This document shows, piece after piece, positions 54,890 through 63,645 of a DNA stretch of 64,000 nt. How positions within the stretch are numbered: the first letter of the stretch is position 1; every line of letters begins with the position of its first letter. A model generated the notes under the pieces. That model worked only from the letters and a program-made list of their open reading frames with translations. It had not been told where the DNA came from and did not search any database. The position numbers and the translations under genes were made by a program. The DNA comes from Sphingopyxis sp. PAMC25046 (GTDB lineage: Bacteria > Pseudomonadota > Alphaproteobacteria > Sphingomonadales > Sphingomonadaceae), in contig NZ_CP039250.1 of NCBI RefSeq assembly GCF_004795895.1, positions 496,001 through 560,000 of the forward strand, read 5' to 3'.

Positions 54890-55783
54890 ATGTCTATTAA
54901 TCGCGTGTCGCTCTATCATCTCGAGACCCTGCTCTGGATCGACCGGCTCGGCACCTTTTCCGCCGCGGCCGAGCGGCTCAACACGACGCAGCCGACGGTG
55001 TCGGCGCGGATGCGCGAACTCGAACAGCGATTGGGGACCGCGCTGTTCCGCCGCGAAGGCCGCGCGATGACGCTGACCGCGGCGGGGCGCAAGCTGGTGC
55101 GCGACTGCGACCCGCTTCTCCGCGACATGCAATATGCGCTGCTCGGCAGCGGCGGCTACGGCGAGGCGAGCGGCGTCGTGCGCATCGGCGCAGGCGAGAT
55201 CGCGGCGGCGAGCTGTCTTCCCGCCTTTGTCGCGGGATTGAAGGCCGATATGCCCCACGTCGGGCTCGAGATCGAAATAGATCTCACCGCGAACCTGATC
55301 CAGCAGCTGCTCACCGGGCGCACCGACATGGCCTTTGCCGCGGGACCGATCGCGCACCCCGCGCTCAAGACCAGCCCGATCGGCGAGGTCGAGCTGGTGT
55401 GGCTCGCGAGCCCCGCGGTCGCTTCGGCCTTTGCCGGCGGCGAAGCCACGCTTCCCGTCTGGTCGCTCGCCAGTCATTCGCCGATCCACGGCCGGATGCG
55501 CGAGGCGATCGCCGCGTCGCGCATCGCACAGAAATCGCTCAACCTCTGCAACAATGCGCGCACGATGATCGACATCGCGAAGGCGGGCGGGGGTATCGGC
55601 ATCTTTCCGCAGCCGATGGTGTGCGGCGAGGTGGCAAGCGGCGCGCTTGTGCCGATCGAGGCCATGCCCGCGCTGGCCCCGGTCGAGTTCCACGTCGCGA
55701 TGCGCGTCGCCGACACCGAGCCGGTGCTGACGCAAATCTTCGCGCGCGCGGCAAGACTCAACCTCGCCGACGGATTAGGGTAA
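54890..55783 (+). CDS. LysR-family transcriptional regulator
   Basis: A 297-residue regulator. The winged helix-turn-helix is in residues 8-66 (LETLLWIDRLGTFSAAAERLNTTQPTVSARMRELEQRLG). The substrate domain follows (for example IEIDLTANLIQQLLTGRTDMAFAAGPI). Its divergence from scoA suggests control of that operon, perhaps in response to a ketone- or acyl-related ligand, by inference. It overlaps the convergent HAD gene by nine bases. Confidence 0.92.
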   Translation: MSINRVSLYHLETLLWIDRLGTFSAAAERLNTTQPTVSARMRELEQRLGTALFRREGRAMTLTAAGRKLVRDCDPLLRDMQYALLGSGGYGEASGVVRIGAGEIAAASCLPAFVAGLKADMPHVGLEIEIDLTANLIQQLLTGRTDMAFAAGPIAHPALKTSPIGEVELVWLASPAVASAFAGGEATLPVWSLASHSPIHGRMREAIAASRIAQKSLNLCNNARTMIDIAKAGGGIGIFPQPMVCGEVASGALVPIEAMPALAPVEFHVAMRVADTEPVLTQIFARAARLNLADGLG

Positions 55784-56425
55784 ATCCATCTCCAGCGCCG
55801 CCGACAGGTCGGCGAGCGCCTGTTCGCCGCTCGTCACCTTGATCGCGTGCATGCCGAGCTGGCTCGCGGGTTTGCAGTTGATACCGAGGTCGTCGAGATA
55901 GATGCAGTTTTCGGGCCGGACGCCGAGCTTTTCGCACATCATTTCGTAAATCCGCGGGTCGGGCTTGCGTACGCCGACCTTGCTCGATTCGATCACATGG
56001 TCGAAGCGCGCCATGATCGCCGCGACCTCGGCGGCCAGCGCCTCGCTCCGCGCCATCCCCGCGCCTTTGCCGCTGGGGACGTTGTTGGTGATGCACGCGA
56101 TCCCGAAGCCGCCAGCCTTGAGCGTATCGAGCGCCGCGACCATCGCGGGGCGCACCGCCCCCGCGAGAACGGCGAGCACCGCATCGCCCTCGAGCTCGTG
56201 CCCGAGCGCTTTCGCCTCGGACGCGAACAGCGCGTCGAACGCTGCGGCGTCGATTTCGGCACGTTCGAACCGTGCCCAGGCGTTGGTGTCGGGATCGGCG
56301 GCGTTGACACGGCGCACGAAGTCGCGCGGCAGCCCGCGCTCTTCCTCGAGCCGGTTGAAGGCTTCGAAGGGCGAGGCGGTGATGACGCCGCCGAAGTCGA
56401 AGATGACATGCGTATATTTGGACAT
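55775..56425 (-). CDS. HAD-family hydrolase
   Basis: A 216-residue HAD phosphatase. Motif I is VIFDFGGVITA, with the nucleophile Asp but Gly where the second Asp is often found, as in YihX/epoxide-hydrolase-like HADs; motif II is ACITNNVPSG, motif III the Lys of SSKVGVRKPD, motif IV YLDDLGINCKPA. The substrate is unknown. It ends inside the LysR 3' end. Confidence 0.88.
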   Translation of the reverse strand: MSKYTHVIFDFGGVITASPFEAFNRLEEERGLPRDFVRRVNAADPDTNAWARFERAEIDAAAFDALFASEAKALGHELEGDAVLAVLAGAVRPAMVAALDTLKAGGFGIACITNNVPSGKGAGMARSEALAAEVAAIMARFDHVIESSKVGVRKPDPRIYEMMCEKLGVRPENCIYLDDLGINCKPASQLGMHAIKVTSGEQALADLSAALEMDLP

Positions 56426-56478
56426 GGCGCGGCTAGAGCGCAGATTGACGTTAACGTCAACCGGCCCGCTCGCTCGCT

Positions 56479-56868
56479 CTATTGCACGCGCGCGCCCGAC
56501 CAGCTCGCATCGTCGATCGTCAGGTCGAGCCGGTCGGGCGAGCGCACCGTGTCGAGCAGGAACACCGACGGCCCGCTCGCTGCAAGGATCGTGTCCATCG
56601 CCTTTTCGAGCGGGATGGTAACGGTCGGGATGCGTGCATAGTCCGACCTGATCTCGACCTTGTTCGGACCGGTGCGCGTGACCGTGATCGTGACATCGCC
56701 GCGCGACGATCCGCGCGCGTCGGAGATCACATCACCCTTGTAGGTGCCCGCGACGCGGTCGGCGAGGTCGGCCTTGCGCGTGGGCGCGGCCTTGGGTGTT
56801 TCCGCGAGCGCCGCGCCCGCTGGCAGGAGCAGCGCGAGCGAGGCGGCGAAGGCAAAGATAGGACGCAT
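56479..56868 (-). CDS. Small secreted protein, hypothetical
   Basis: A 129-residue protein with a signal peptide (MRPIFAFAASLALLLPAGAALA, cleavage about residue 22) and a compact beta-like body (TYKGDVISDARGSSRGDVTI, LDLTIDDASW). No family is recognised. A GGGTAAG lies before the ATG. Confidence 0.7.
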   Translation of the reverse strand: MRPIFAFAASLALLLPAGAALAETPKAAPTRKADLADRVAGTYKGDVISDARGSSRGDVTITVTRTGPNKVEIRSDYARIPTVTIPLEKAMDTILAASGPSVFLLDTVRSPDRLDLTIDDASWSGARVQ

Positions 56869-56915
56869 GGCTTACCCTTCCGGCGGCTAGGAAAGGAACT
56901 GCTCCCACGCGACCC

Positions 56916-58037
56916 TCATGGGACGACGACGATCCCCTTTCTGGGGTCGGCCTGTCCCGAGAGCATCTCCCGATAGGCGGCAAGCGCCGCGTCGCCGCCG
57001 CTGCGCTTATCGACCGAAGTCAGGCGCGGCGCAACGTCCATGAAGGCGAGCCAGGCTTCGGCGACCTTCTGTCCGAACGCCGCGCCGCCCCAGTCGGCGA
57101 TGCGTTTCTGGCTGCGGCCGGGCGCAAAGAAGCCCTGCCGCTCGGGGCCGGGTAGCGCCGCCTGTCCGCCATCGGCATCCCAATGCGATTTGCCGACGAT
57201 GATCGAGGCCTTGAGGTTGTTGCCGAAATGGCTGTGCACCGCGCGCGTTACTGCGCCGTTGCCCGCCATGTCGACAAGCGCCGAGGGGGCGCCGGGATTG
57301 AGCGTCAATATGTCATCATAGGCCATGACGCGATCGTAGATGTGCTGCGCGCCGAGATCTGCGACATTCGCCTTGCTGGTGAGCCCGATCGTTTCGGGGC
57401 GGTGGCCGCCGCGCCGCGCGAGCGAGAAGCCGAGCCCGATCGCGGTCTTGCTCGACGCGCTCGCGATCAGGATTTGGCCCGCACCATAATCGCCCTCATC
57501 CTCGAACTGGTCGGCGATCAGCCAGCCCGTCAGGAACAGCGGGCGGAAGACGGGCCAATAATCATGGTCGGCGGCGCGATAGTCGGGGAGCGCCTCGACC
57601 CGCTGATAATTGTTGTAGATGGGGGGCAGGGTGGTGCGGCGCGGGGTGACGTCGGTGAAGCCGCTTGGCCCGGCCTTGCCGACGGTCAGCACCGCGTCTT
57701 CGGCCATGGGATAGTAGCCATAATATCGATCGCCGACCGCGACGCCCTCGGCATTGCTTTCGGTCACCGTCGCGAAGCCCCAGACCGGGAGCCGGCCGGG
57801 TTCGTTCCGTTCGGCGAAGAAATCCCAATAGCCCTGGTCCCCCCCATCTTTGTCTGGGCCGAACAGCCCCGCGGGCTTGCCGAACACCGCGTAAGTGATG
57901 TTGTTCGCGGTCATCGCATAGCTGTCGAGATGAACGCGGACCTGTCCTGGCGCGAGTGGCGTATCGGTGTCGACCACCAATTCGGCTTGCGTGATATCGT
58001 CGCGATCGATGTCGATCGCCCAGCGTGGTGCGCTCAT
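56916..58037 (-). CDS. DUF2855-family protein
   Basis: A 373-residue protein; start at ATG 58037 (MSAPRWAIDIDRDDI) with GGAGGGG eight bases upstream, rather than a longer upstream frame. Its layout resembles medium-chain reductases, with a GroES-like front and ILIASASSKTAIGLGFSLARR in the Rossmann position, but the GxGxxG-type loop is atypical. DUF2855 proteins have no firm activity. Divergent from DUF488 with a 58-base gap. Confidence 0.85.
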   Translation of the reverse strand: MSAPRWAIDIDRDDITQAELVVDTDTPLAPGQVRVHLDSYAMTANNITYAVFGKPAGLFGPDKDGGDQGYWDFFAERNEPGRLPVWGFATVTESNAEGVAVGDRYYGYYPMAEDAVLTVGKAGPSGFTDVTPRRTTLPPIYNNYQRVEALPDYRAADHDYWPVFRPLFLTGWLIADQFEDEGDYGAGQILIASASSKTAIGLGFSLARRGGHRPETIGLTSKANVADLGAQHIYDRVMAYDDILTLNPGAPSALVDMAGNGAVTRAVHSHFGNNLKASIIVGKSHWDADGGQAALPGPERQGFFAPGRSQKRIADWGGAAFGQKVAEAWLAFMDVAPRLTSVDKRSGGDAALAAYREMLSGQADPRKGIVVVP

Positions 58038-58095
58038 TGTCCGGACCCCTCCGATTGGCTTGCCCGCGAATGCGGGATGGCCGATAGTCATACAG

Positions 58096-58479
58096 ATGGC
58101 GCTGCCCCTGACAATCGCGGTCAAACGCATCCACGAACCGGCTGGTCCCGGGGACGGCACGCGCTTCCTTGTCGACCGGCTGTGGCCGCGCGGCGTGTCG
58201 AAGGAAAAAGCTGCGATCGCGGCCTGGCTCAAGCCACTGTCGCCGAGCGATACCTTGCGCAAGCGCTTCCATGGCGAGACCGCGGCTTCGGACGAGGCGT
58301 GGGACGCGTTCCGCTCCGATTATTTCGCCGAACTCGATGCGGGCGGCGATGCGGTCAAGGCGGCGCTCTTCACGCTCGACGCGGCGGCGCGGGCGGGCCC
58401 CGTGACGTTGCTCTATGCCGCTAAAAACGAGGTGCGCAACAATGCCGCCGCGCTCCGCGAATGGCTGGAGCGGCGCTAA
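58096..58479 (+). CDS. DUF488-family protein
   Basis: A 127-residue protein beginning MALPLTIAVKRIHEPAG at ATG 58096, with GTRFLVDRLWPRGVSKEKA and LLYAAKNEVRNNAAAL, the signatures of the DUF488 (YeaO-like) family. The function is unknown; some members are proposed to act in stress responses. It overlaps the convergent VIT-type gene by four bases. Confidence 0.88.
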   Translation: MALPLTIAVKRIHEPAGPGDGTRFLVDRLWPRGVSKEKAAIAAWLKPLSPSDTLRKRFHGETAASDEAWDAFRSDYFAELDAGGDAVKAALFTLDAAARAGPVTLLYAAKNEVRNNAAALREWLERR

Positions 58480-59165
58480 CCCACCGTCGTTCCGAGCAGC
58501 GAGCCGATCGCGATCGTCGCGGCCATGGCAAAGGCGCCCCAGAAGGTGACGCGCACGATGGGACGCAGCATCGGTGCCTTGCCTGCCCTAGCGCCGAGCG
58601 CGCCGAGGATCGCGAGGAATATAAGCGACGCGCCCGACACCGTGAAAGGCAGCGTGTCGCCCTGGTCGACCAGCACCGTCGCAAGCGGCAGCGCCGCGCC
58701 GGTTGCGAAGCTCGCCGCCGAAGCCGCCGCCGCCTGCACCGGCCGCGCCGCCATCACATCGGTCATGCCCAGTTCGTCACGCAAATGTGTGTCGAGCGCA
58801 TTATGCGCGGTGAGCTGTTCCGCGACCTCTTCGGCGAGCGCGCGGGTCAGCCCGCGCTCCTGATAGATTTGCGTCAGCTCCTCGAGCTCAAACTCGGGAT
58901 CGGCGGCGAGGTGGCGTTTCTCCAGCTCGTCGTCGGCTTTTTCGGCATCGCCCTGCGAACTGACCGAGACATATTCGCCCGCCGCCATCGACATCGCGCC
59001 CGCGACGAGCCCTGCTGTGCCTGTGACCAGGATCGACGATTGCGACGCGCCCGCCGCGGCGACCCCGGCGATCAGGCTCGCGGTCGACACGATCCCGTCG
59101 TTGGCGCCCAGGATCGCGGCGCGCAGCCAGCCGACGCGCGTGACGGCATGGGTTTCCTCGTGCAT
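58476..59165 (-). CDS. VIT1/CCC1-family transporter
   Basis: A 229-residue membrane protein. RAAILGANDGIVSTASLIAGVAAAG is the family hallmark in TM1, and MSMAAGEYVSVSSQGD follows in TM2. A cytoplasmic helical region (ELEKRHLAADPEFELEELTQIYQERG) with many Glu residues is the expected metal-binding part of vacuolar iron transporter relatives. Likely exports Fe or Mn. Five helices are visible. Confidence 0.9.
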   Translation of the reverse strand: MHEETHAVTRVGWLRAAILGANDGIVSTASLIAGVAAAGASQSSILVTGTAGLVAGAMSMAAGEYVSVSSQGDAEKADDELEKRHLAADPEFELEELTQIYQERGLTRALAEEVAEQLTAHNALDTHLRDELGMTDVMAARPVQAAAASAASFATGAALPLATVLVDQGDTLPFTVSGASLIFLAILGALGARAGKAPMLRPIVRVTFWGAFAMAATIAIGSLLGTTVG

Positions 59166-59172
59166 CGCTACC

Positions 59173-60093
59173 TCAATATTGCAGTTGCAGTCCGGGCCGC
59201 GCCCAGCGCGTCCTTACCAGCCGCCCGGTGCCCGACAGGGTGATATAAGCGTCCTGCCGGTCGGGCCCGCCAAATGCTATGTTGGTTGTGAAGATATCGT
59301 CGGTCACGACGAACTCGACCAGTTCGCCCTGCGGCGACACGACGCTGATCCCGCACTCGCCGATCGTCGCGACGCAGATATTGCCGTTCGCCTCCATGGC
59401 GAGGCTGTCGAAGAATTTATAGCCCGCGGGGCGGTAGAGAGGGATGCCGGGGCCGCCGGGCCCCGTGGCGTCGTCGACCTCGCCCGGCGCGATGATGTTG
59501 AACTGCGTCAGGCGGCAGGTGTAGGTTTCGGCGATGTAGAGCTTCGTCCCGTCGGGCGAAATGCCGATGCCGTTGGGGTTATAGCTCGGGAAGATCACTT
59601 CCTCGATAAGGCTGCCGTCGGCCTTGGCGTAGAAGATGCCGACGATGTCGTGGCAGCGCGCGGCATAATCGACCTTGCCATGGTCGGTGAACCAGAAACC
59701 GCCGTGGGCGTCGAACATGATATCGTTCGGGCCGCGCAGCGTGACGCCATGATCGCCCGATTTGTACAGCACTTCGACCGCGCCCGTTTCGATATCGATG
59801 CGCTCGATCCGCCCGCCCGAATAATCGTCGGCGATCCCGTGCGGCGCCAGATAGCCGTTCGATTCGACATAGTTGAACCCGCCGTTGTTGCAGCAATAAA
59901 GCTTGCCGTCGGGGCCGATCGCAAGGCCGTTGGGGCCGCCGCCGGGGGTTGCGATCACTTCCTTCTTCCCGCCGGGCCAGCAGCGAGTGATTCGCTTTGC
60001 TTCGATCTCGACGACGATGACGCTGCCGTCGTCCATCACGACCGGCGCCTCGGGGAAGCGCAATCCGTCGGCGATCAGTTCAAACTCGGCCAT
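59173..60093 (-). CDS. SMP-30/gluconolactonase family protein
   Basis: A 306-residue beta-propeller. I use the second ATG, 60093 (MAEFELIADGL), as GGGAG sits directly against the first at 60099. It has PEAPVVMDDGSVIVVEI, GPNGLAIGPDGKLYCCNNGG and SYNPNGIGISPDGTKLYIAET, the metal-site blades of the SMP-30 family. It likely opens a sugar lactone. It lies seven bases after the VIT-type gene's start. Confidence 0.88.
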   Translation of the reverse strand: MAEFELIADGLRFPEAPVVMDDGSVIVVEIEAKRITRCWPGGKKEVIATPGGGPNGLAIGPDGKLYCCNNGGFNYVESNGYLAPHGIADDYSGGRIERIDIETGAVEVLYKSGDHGVTLRGPNDIMFDAHGGFWFTDHGKVDYAARCHDIVGIFYAKADGSLIEEVIFPSYNPNGIGISPDGTKLYIAETYTCRLTQFNIIAPGEVDDATGPGGPGIPLYRPAGYKFFDSLAMEANGNICVATIGECGISVVSPQGELVEFVVTDDIFTTNIAFGGPDRQDAYITLSGTGRLVRTRWARPGLQLQY

Positions 60094-60139
60094 CCCCATC
60101 TCCCTTGCCCTTCGCTATCCGCTGTGCTTTGCGATCATC

Positions 60140-60739
60140 ATGCCCGTTCGTACGCTGTTCGCCACCAATTTCTACGAGGCCGATATCGGCACGCCCGACC
60201 TGCTCGAAGAGCTGGAGGATAGCTGCCGCCTGTTCGCCGAAGAGGATGGCGCGGGCAAGGCGTGGAGCCGCGAGCATGGCTATAAGGGCTATACGAGCTA
60301 TGCGAGCCTCGGCGACCTGCCCGAGCGCGACCCGGCTTTTTACGACCTCAAGAAGCTGCTCGACAAGCAGGTCAAGGCTTTTGCCAAAGCCTGCCACTTC
60401 GACCTCGCCAAGCCGCTCAAGCTCGACAGCCTGTGGGTCAATATCCTGAAACCCGGCGGCACCCACAGCGGCCATATCCACCCGCACAGCATCGTCTCGG
60501 GAACCTTCTACGTCACGGTCCCGCCGGGATCGGGCGCGCTCAAGCTCGAGGATCCGCGCCTCGCGATGTTGATGGCCGCGCCGGGGCGCACCGACGCCGC
60601 GCCCGAGCATCTCCATCCCTTCATCTATGCCGAACCCGCGGCGGGGCGCGTCTTCCTGTGGGAAAGCTGGTTGCGCCACGAGGTGATGCCCAACGCTGCC
60701 AAGGGCGAGCGAATCAGCATCAGCTTTAACTATCGCTGA
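60140..60739 (+). CDS. Putative 2OG-Fe(II) oxygenase (TIGR02466 type)
   Basis: A 199-residue protein; start at ATG 60140 (MPVRTLFATNFYEAD). The C-terminal half has WVNILKPGGTHSGHIHPHSIVSGTFYV-type spacing and WLRHEVMPNA with ISISFN, where the His residues are likely iron ligands. The usual HxD pair reads HxH here. Substrate unknown. Divergent from the SMP-30 gene. Confidence 0.82.
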   Translation: MPVRTLFATNFYEADIGTPDLLEELEDSCRLFAEEDGAGKAWSREHGYKGYTSYASLGDLPERDPAFYDLKKLLDKQVKAFAKACHFDLAKPLKLDSLWVNILKPGGTHSGHIHPHSIVSGTFYVTVPPGSGALKLEDPRLAMLMAAPGRTDAAPEHLHPFIYAEPAAGRVFLWESWLRHEVMPNAAKGERISISFNYR

Positions 60740-60776
60740 GGCGGCCTATATGGGGCGCATCTGACCAACCCCCATC

Positions 60777-60850
60777 CCGTTCGAGTCGAGCGAAGTCGAG
60801 ACACGCCGGCGCAGCGCGAGAGGCATCTCGACTTCGCTCGATGCGAACGG
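60777..60850. repeat. Inverted repeat, TCGAGCGAAGTCGAGA family
   Basis: TCGAGCGAAGTCGAGA (60786-60801) is the perfect complement of 60826-60841, with outer CCGTTCG (60777-60783) pairing with CGAACGG (60844-60850), around a 24-base spacer. Repeats of this family are scattered in sphingomonads. It lies between the oxygenase and dehydrogenase genes and would form a strong hairpin. Confidence 0.88.
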
Positions 60851-60869
60851 AATAGTTAGAAAGCCCCCC

Positions 60870-62309
60870 ATGACCGACACCGCGACCTACGACGCCGACC
60901 TCCAGCTTTTCATCGCCGGTGCCTGGCGGAGCGGCGAGGGGCGCGAGGCGCGGCCGGTGTTCAACCCGGCGACCGCGGGCACGATCGCCGAACTGCCGGT
61001 GGCGACCGCCGCCGACCTCGACGAGGCGCTCGCCGCCGCCGAGCGCGGCTGGCCCGCCTGGCGCGCGAAGACCCCCGACGAGCGCGCCGCGCTGATGCAC
61101 AAGGCCGCCGGGCTGATCCGCGAACGCGTCGAGCATATCGCGACGCTGATGACGCTCGAACAGGGCAAGCCGATCGGCGAGGCGCGCGGTGAAGTGCTCT
61201 CGGCGGCCGGCCTGTTCGACTATTTCGCCGAGCAGGGCAAACGCATCGAGGGGCGCGTGCTCCAGCGCCCGCTGGGCCAGCGCGCGATGGTCACCAAACA
61301 TCCGGTCGGCCCCGTCGCGGGCTTCAGCCCGTGGAACTTCCCCGTCAACCTGATGGTCAAGAAGATCGCCCCCGCGCTCGCCGCGGGCTGCGTCGTGATC
61401 GCGAAAGCGCCCGAGGAAACCCCGGGCTGCACCAGCGCCATCATGCGCTGCATCGCCGACGCCGGCATTGCGGGAGATGTTGTGCAGCTCGTCTATGGCG
61501 ACCCCGACATGATCAGCCGCCACCTGCTCGCCAGCCCGGTGATCCGCAAGGTCAGCTTCACCGGCTCGACCGCGGTCGGCAAGCATCTGATGAAGCTCGC
61601 CGCCGACCGCGTCCAGCGGATCACAATGGAACTCGGCGGCCATGCGCCGGTGCTGATCTTCGACGATTGCGACCTCGAAACCACGCTCGACAAGGTGGTG
61701 TGGCAGAAGTTCCGCAACGCTGGGCAGGTCTGCATCTCGCCGACGCGCTTCTATGTCCAGCAGGGCATCTACGATGCTTTCGTGAAGGGCTTCGCCGAGC
61801 GGACGGCGAAGGTGAAGATCGGCAGCGGCCTCGACGCCGAAACTCAGATGGGCCCACTCGCCAATGCGCGCCGCATTCCCGCATTGGAAGCGCTGGTTGC
61901 CGACGCCAAGGCCAAGGGCGCGCGCGTGATCGCGGGCGGCGAAGCGACGGGCGACGGCTATTTCTTCCAGCCGACCGCGATCGCCGACGTGCCGCTCGAG
62001 GCCGATGCGATGAGCCACGAACCCTTTGGCCCGATGGCGCTGATCCGTCCGTTCGGCACCGAGGAGGAGGCGCTCGAACAGGCGAACCGGCTGCCCTATG
62101 GCCTTGCGGCGTTCGCTTTCACCGAGAATGGCCGGCGCATCAACCGCATCGTCGATACGATCGAAAGCGGCATGGTCGGAGTGAACAGCTTCGTGATTTC
62201 AGCGCTCGACACGCCATTCGGCGGGATCAAGGAATCGGGCTTCGGCAGCGAAAGCGGGCCCGAAGGTCTCGACGGCTATCTCGTCAGCAAGGCGGTGCAT
62301 ATTTACTAA
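60870..62309 (+). CDS. gabD: NAD(P)-dependent succinate-semialdehyde dehydrogenase family protein
   Basis: A 479-residue aldehyde dehydrogenase. It has GFSPWNFPVNLMVKKIAPAL, FTGSTAVGKHLMKLAADR, the catalytic Glu in ELGGHAPVLIF and the catalytic Cys in GQVCISPTRFYV. Close to GabD-type semialdehyde dehydrogenases, which turn succinate semialdehyde into succinate. Other short semialdehydes are possible. It starts 20 bases after the inverted repeat. Confidence 0.83.
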   Translation: MTDTATYDADLQLFIAGAWRSGEGREARPVFNPATAGTIAELPVATAADLDEALAAAERGWPAWRAKTPDERAALMHKAAGLIRERVEHIATLMTLEQGKPIGEARGEVLSAAGLFDYFAEQGKRIEGRVLQRPLGQRAMVTKHPVGPVAGFSPWNFPVNLMVKKIAPALAAGCVVIAKAPEETPGCTSAIMRCIADAGIAGDVVQLVYGDPDMISRHLLASPVIRKVSFTGSTAVGKHLMKLAADRVQRITMELGGHAPVLIFDDCDLETTLDKVVWQKFRNAGQVCISPTRFYVQQGIYDAFVKGFAERTAKVKIGSGLDAETQMGPLANARRIPALEALVADAKAKGARVIAGGEATGDGYFFQPTAIADVPLEADAMSHEPFGPMALIRPFGTEEEALEQANRLPYGLAAFAFTENGRRINRIVDTIESGMVGVNSFVISALDTPFGGIKESGFGSESGPEGLDGYLVSKAVHIY

Positions 62310-62332
62310 AGCCCAACTAACCCCGTTTCGTG

Positions 62333-62404
62333 CTGAGCTTGTCGAAGCACCGTCCTTCTCTTCGACGGCGCTGCAAAGAAAGAACGGCCCCTCGACAAGC
62401 TCAG
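62333..62404. repeat. Inverted repeat, CTGAGCTTGTCGA family
   Basis: CTGAGCTTGTCGA (62333-62345) is the perfect complement of TCGACAAGCTCAG (62392-62404), around a 46-base spacer that itself holds CCGTCCTTCT and AGAACGG pieces that may pair. This is another family of sphingomonad-type dispersed repeats, between the convergent gabD and SDR genes. Confidence 0.82.
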
Positions 62405-62425
62405 GGCAAACGGTTTGGGGTGTGT

Positions 62426-63187
62426 CTAATCCCGCTCCAGCGCAACGAAATCGCGCCCCATCGGCGCCAGATGCGCGCCGCCGTCGACGAAGATCGTCTG
62501 GCCCGTCACCGCTTCGGCGCGTGCCAGATAGACGACAGCGTCGGCGATCTGTGCCGGCGTCGGCAGCGCGCCCAGCGGCATGCGCTTCGCCAGCCGCTCG
62601 ACCTGCGCGCTCGAATAATCGTCGGTCGCCATCGTCAGCCCCGGCGCGACGGCATTGATCCGCGCGCGACCCCCGAAGGCCACCGCCAGCGTCGCCGTGG
62701 CCTGCCACAGCGCCGATTTCGACAGGCTGTACGCGATCTGGTCGGGCACCGGATGGACGACGCGCTGATCGACGATATTGACGATCGCGGGACGCCGGTC
62801 GTCGCTCGCCGCGACGAGCGCCTTGGCGAGCATCACCGGCGCCGACAGGTTGATCTGCATCATTTCGGCTATTGTGGCGGCCGAAAGGTCGGCCCATTCG
62901 CCCTCGGCGAACAGCGCGGCATTGTTGACGAGCAGATCGGGCGCGCGGCCGAACTTTTCGGCGACGGCGGGGATCAGTGCATCGGCCGCCGCCGGGTCGG
63001 CAAGGTCCGCGGCAAAGCGGTGGCTGATCGCGCCGGTCTCGGCCAGTGCCTCCGCAAGCACCGGATCGGCCTCGCCCGGGCTGCGTTTATGGATCGCCAG
63101 CGCATAGCCTTCGCGCGCCAGCCGCGCCGAAATCGCGGCGCCTACGCGGTGGAGCCCGCCCGTAACGAGAGCGAGCTTCTGCGTCAC
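62426..63187 (-). CDS. SDR-family reductase, pteridine-reductase-like (FolM type)
   Basis: A 253-residue short-chain dehydrogenase. The cofactor motif is TGGLHRVG, with Arg at the position (TGX3RXG) seen in pteridine reductases, and the catalytic block is YSLSKSAL. NNAALF and GQTIFVDGG follow the usual pattern. It starts at GTG 63187, overlapping the folB stop by four bases, so the pair is coupled and pteridine or folate reduction is the likely role. Confidence 0.85.
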   Translation of the reverse strand: MTQKLALVTGGLHRVGAAISARLAREGYALAIHKRSPGEADPVLAEALAETGAISHRFAADLADPAAADALIPAVAEKFGRAPDLLVNNAALFAEGEWADLSAATIAEMMQINLSAPVMLAKALVAASDDRRPAIVNIVDQRVVHPVPDQIAYSLSKSALWQATATLAVAFGGRARINAVAPGLTMATDDYSSAQVERLAKRMPLGALPTPAQIADAVVYLARAEAVTGQTIFVDGGAHLAPMGRDFVALERD

Positions 63188-63555
63188 TTGCGCACTCGCC
63201 GCATGGTGATGCCAATCTCTTCGCCTTCCTCGGCGATCGCGAGCTTGACGATCTTCACCTCGACCTCCTCGACCTTGTCGTCCTGCAGGAACAGCGTGTC
63301 GATGATATGGTCGGCGACGCTTTCGATCAGCACGAAATGGACGTCCTTGGGAATGCCCTCGGTCGCCGCGAATTTGAGGTGCATATAGTTTTTTGAGCGA
63401 CTGAGCGGGGTGGTCGGCTCATAATGATCGGCCATCGCCAGCTTCGCCCGCACCGATATGCGCAGCGGCTGCGGCAAATGCGTCTCTTCGGAATAAATGC
63501 CGGTCAATACGTCGACGGTCAGCCCGGTCACTTCCAGCCACAATATATCGGTCAC
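63184..63555 (-). CDS. folB: Dihydroneopterin aldolase family protein
   Basis: A 123-residue FolB-fold protein from GTG 63555. VTGLTVDVLTGIYSEETHLPQPL, with the Glu at the pterin site, and HFVLIESVADHIIDTLF are family marks. It acts in tetrahydrofolate synthesis, cleaving dihydroneopterin, or as a related epimerase. It is coupled to the FolM-like gene that follows. Confidence 0.85.
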   Translation of the reverse strand: MTDILWLEVTGLTVDVLTGIYSEETHLPQPLRISVRAKLAMADHYEPTTPLSRSKNYMHLKFAATEGIPKDVHFVLIESVADHIIDTLFLQDDKVEEVEVKIVKLAIAEEGEEIGITMRRVRK

Positions 63556-63645
63556 AAGAAAATCCTGTCGAACGGGCGCGACATTCGGCTTTCCATCACC
63601 GGCGTCGGACCCTAAAGCGCCGCCGCATTAGCGAAAGGGTACGCG

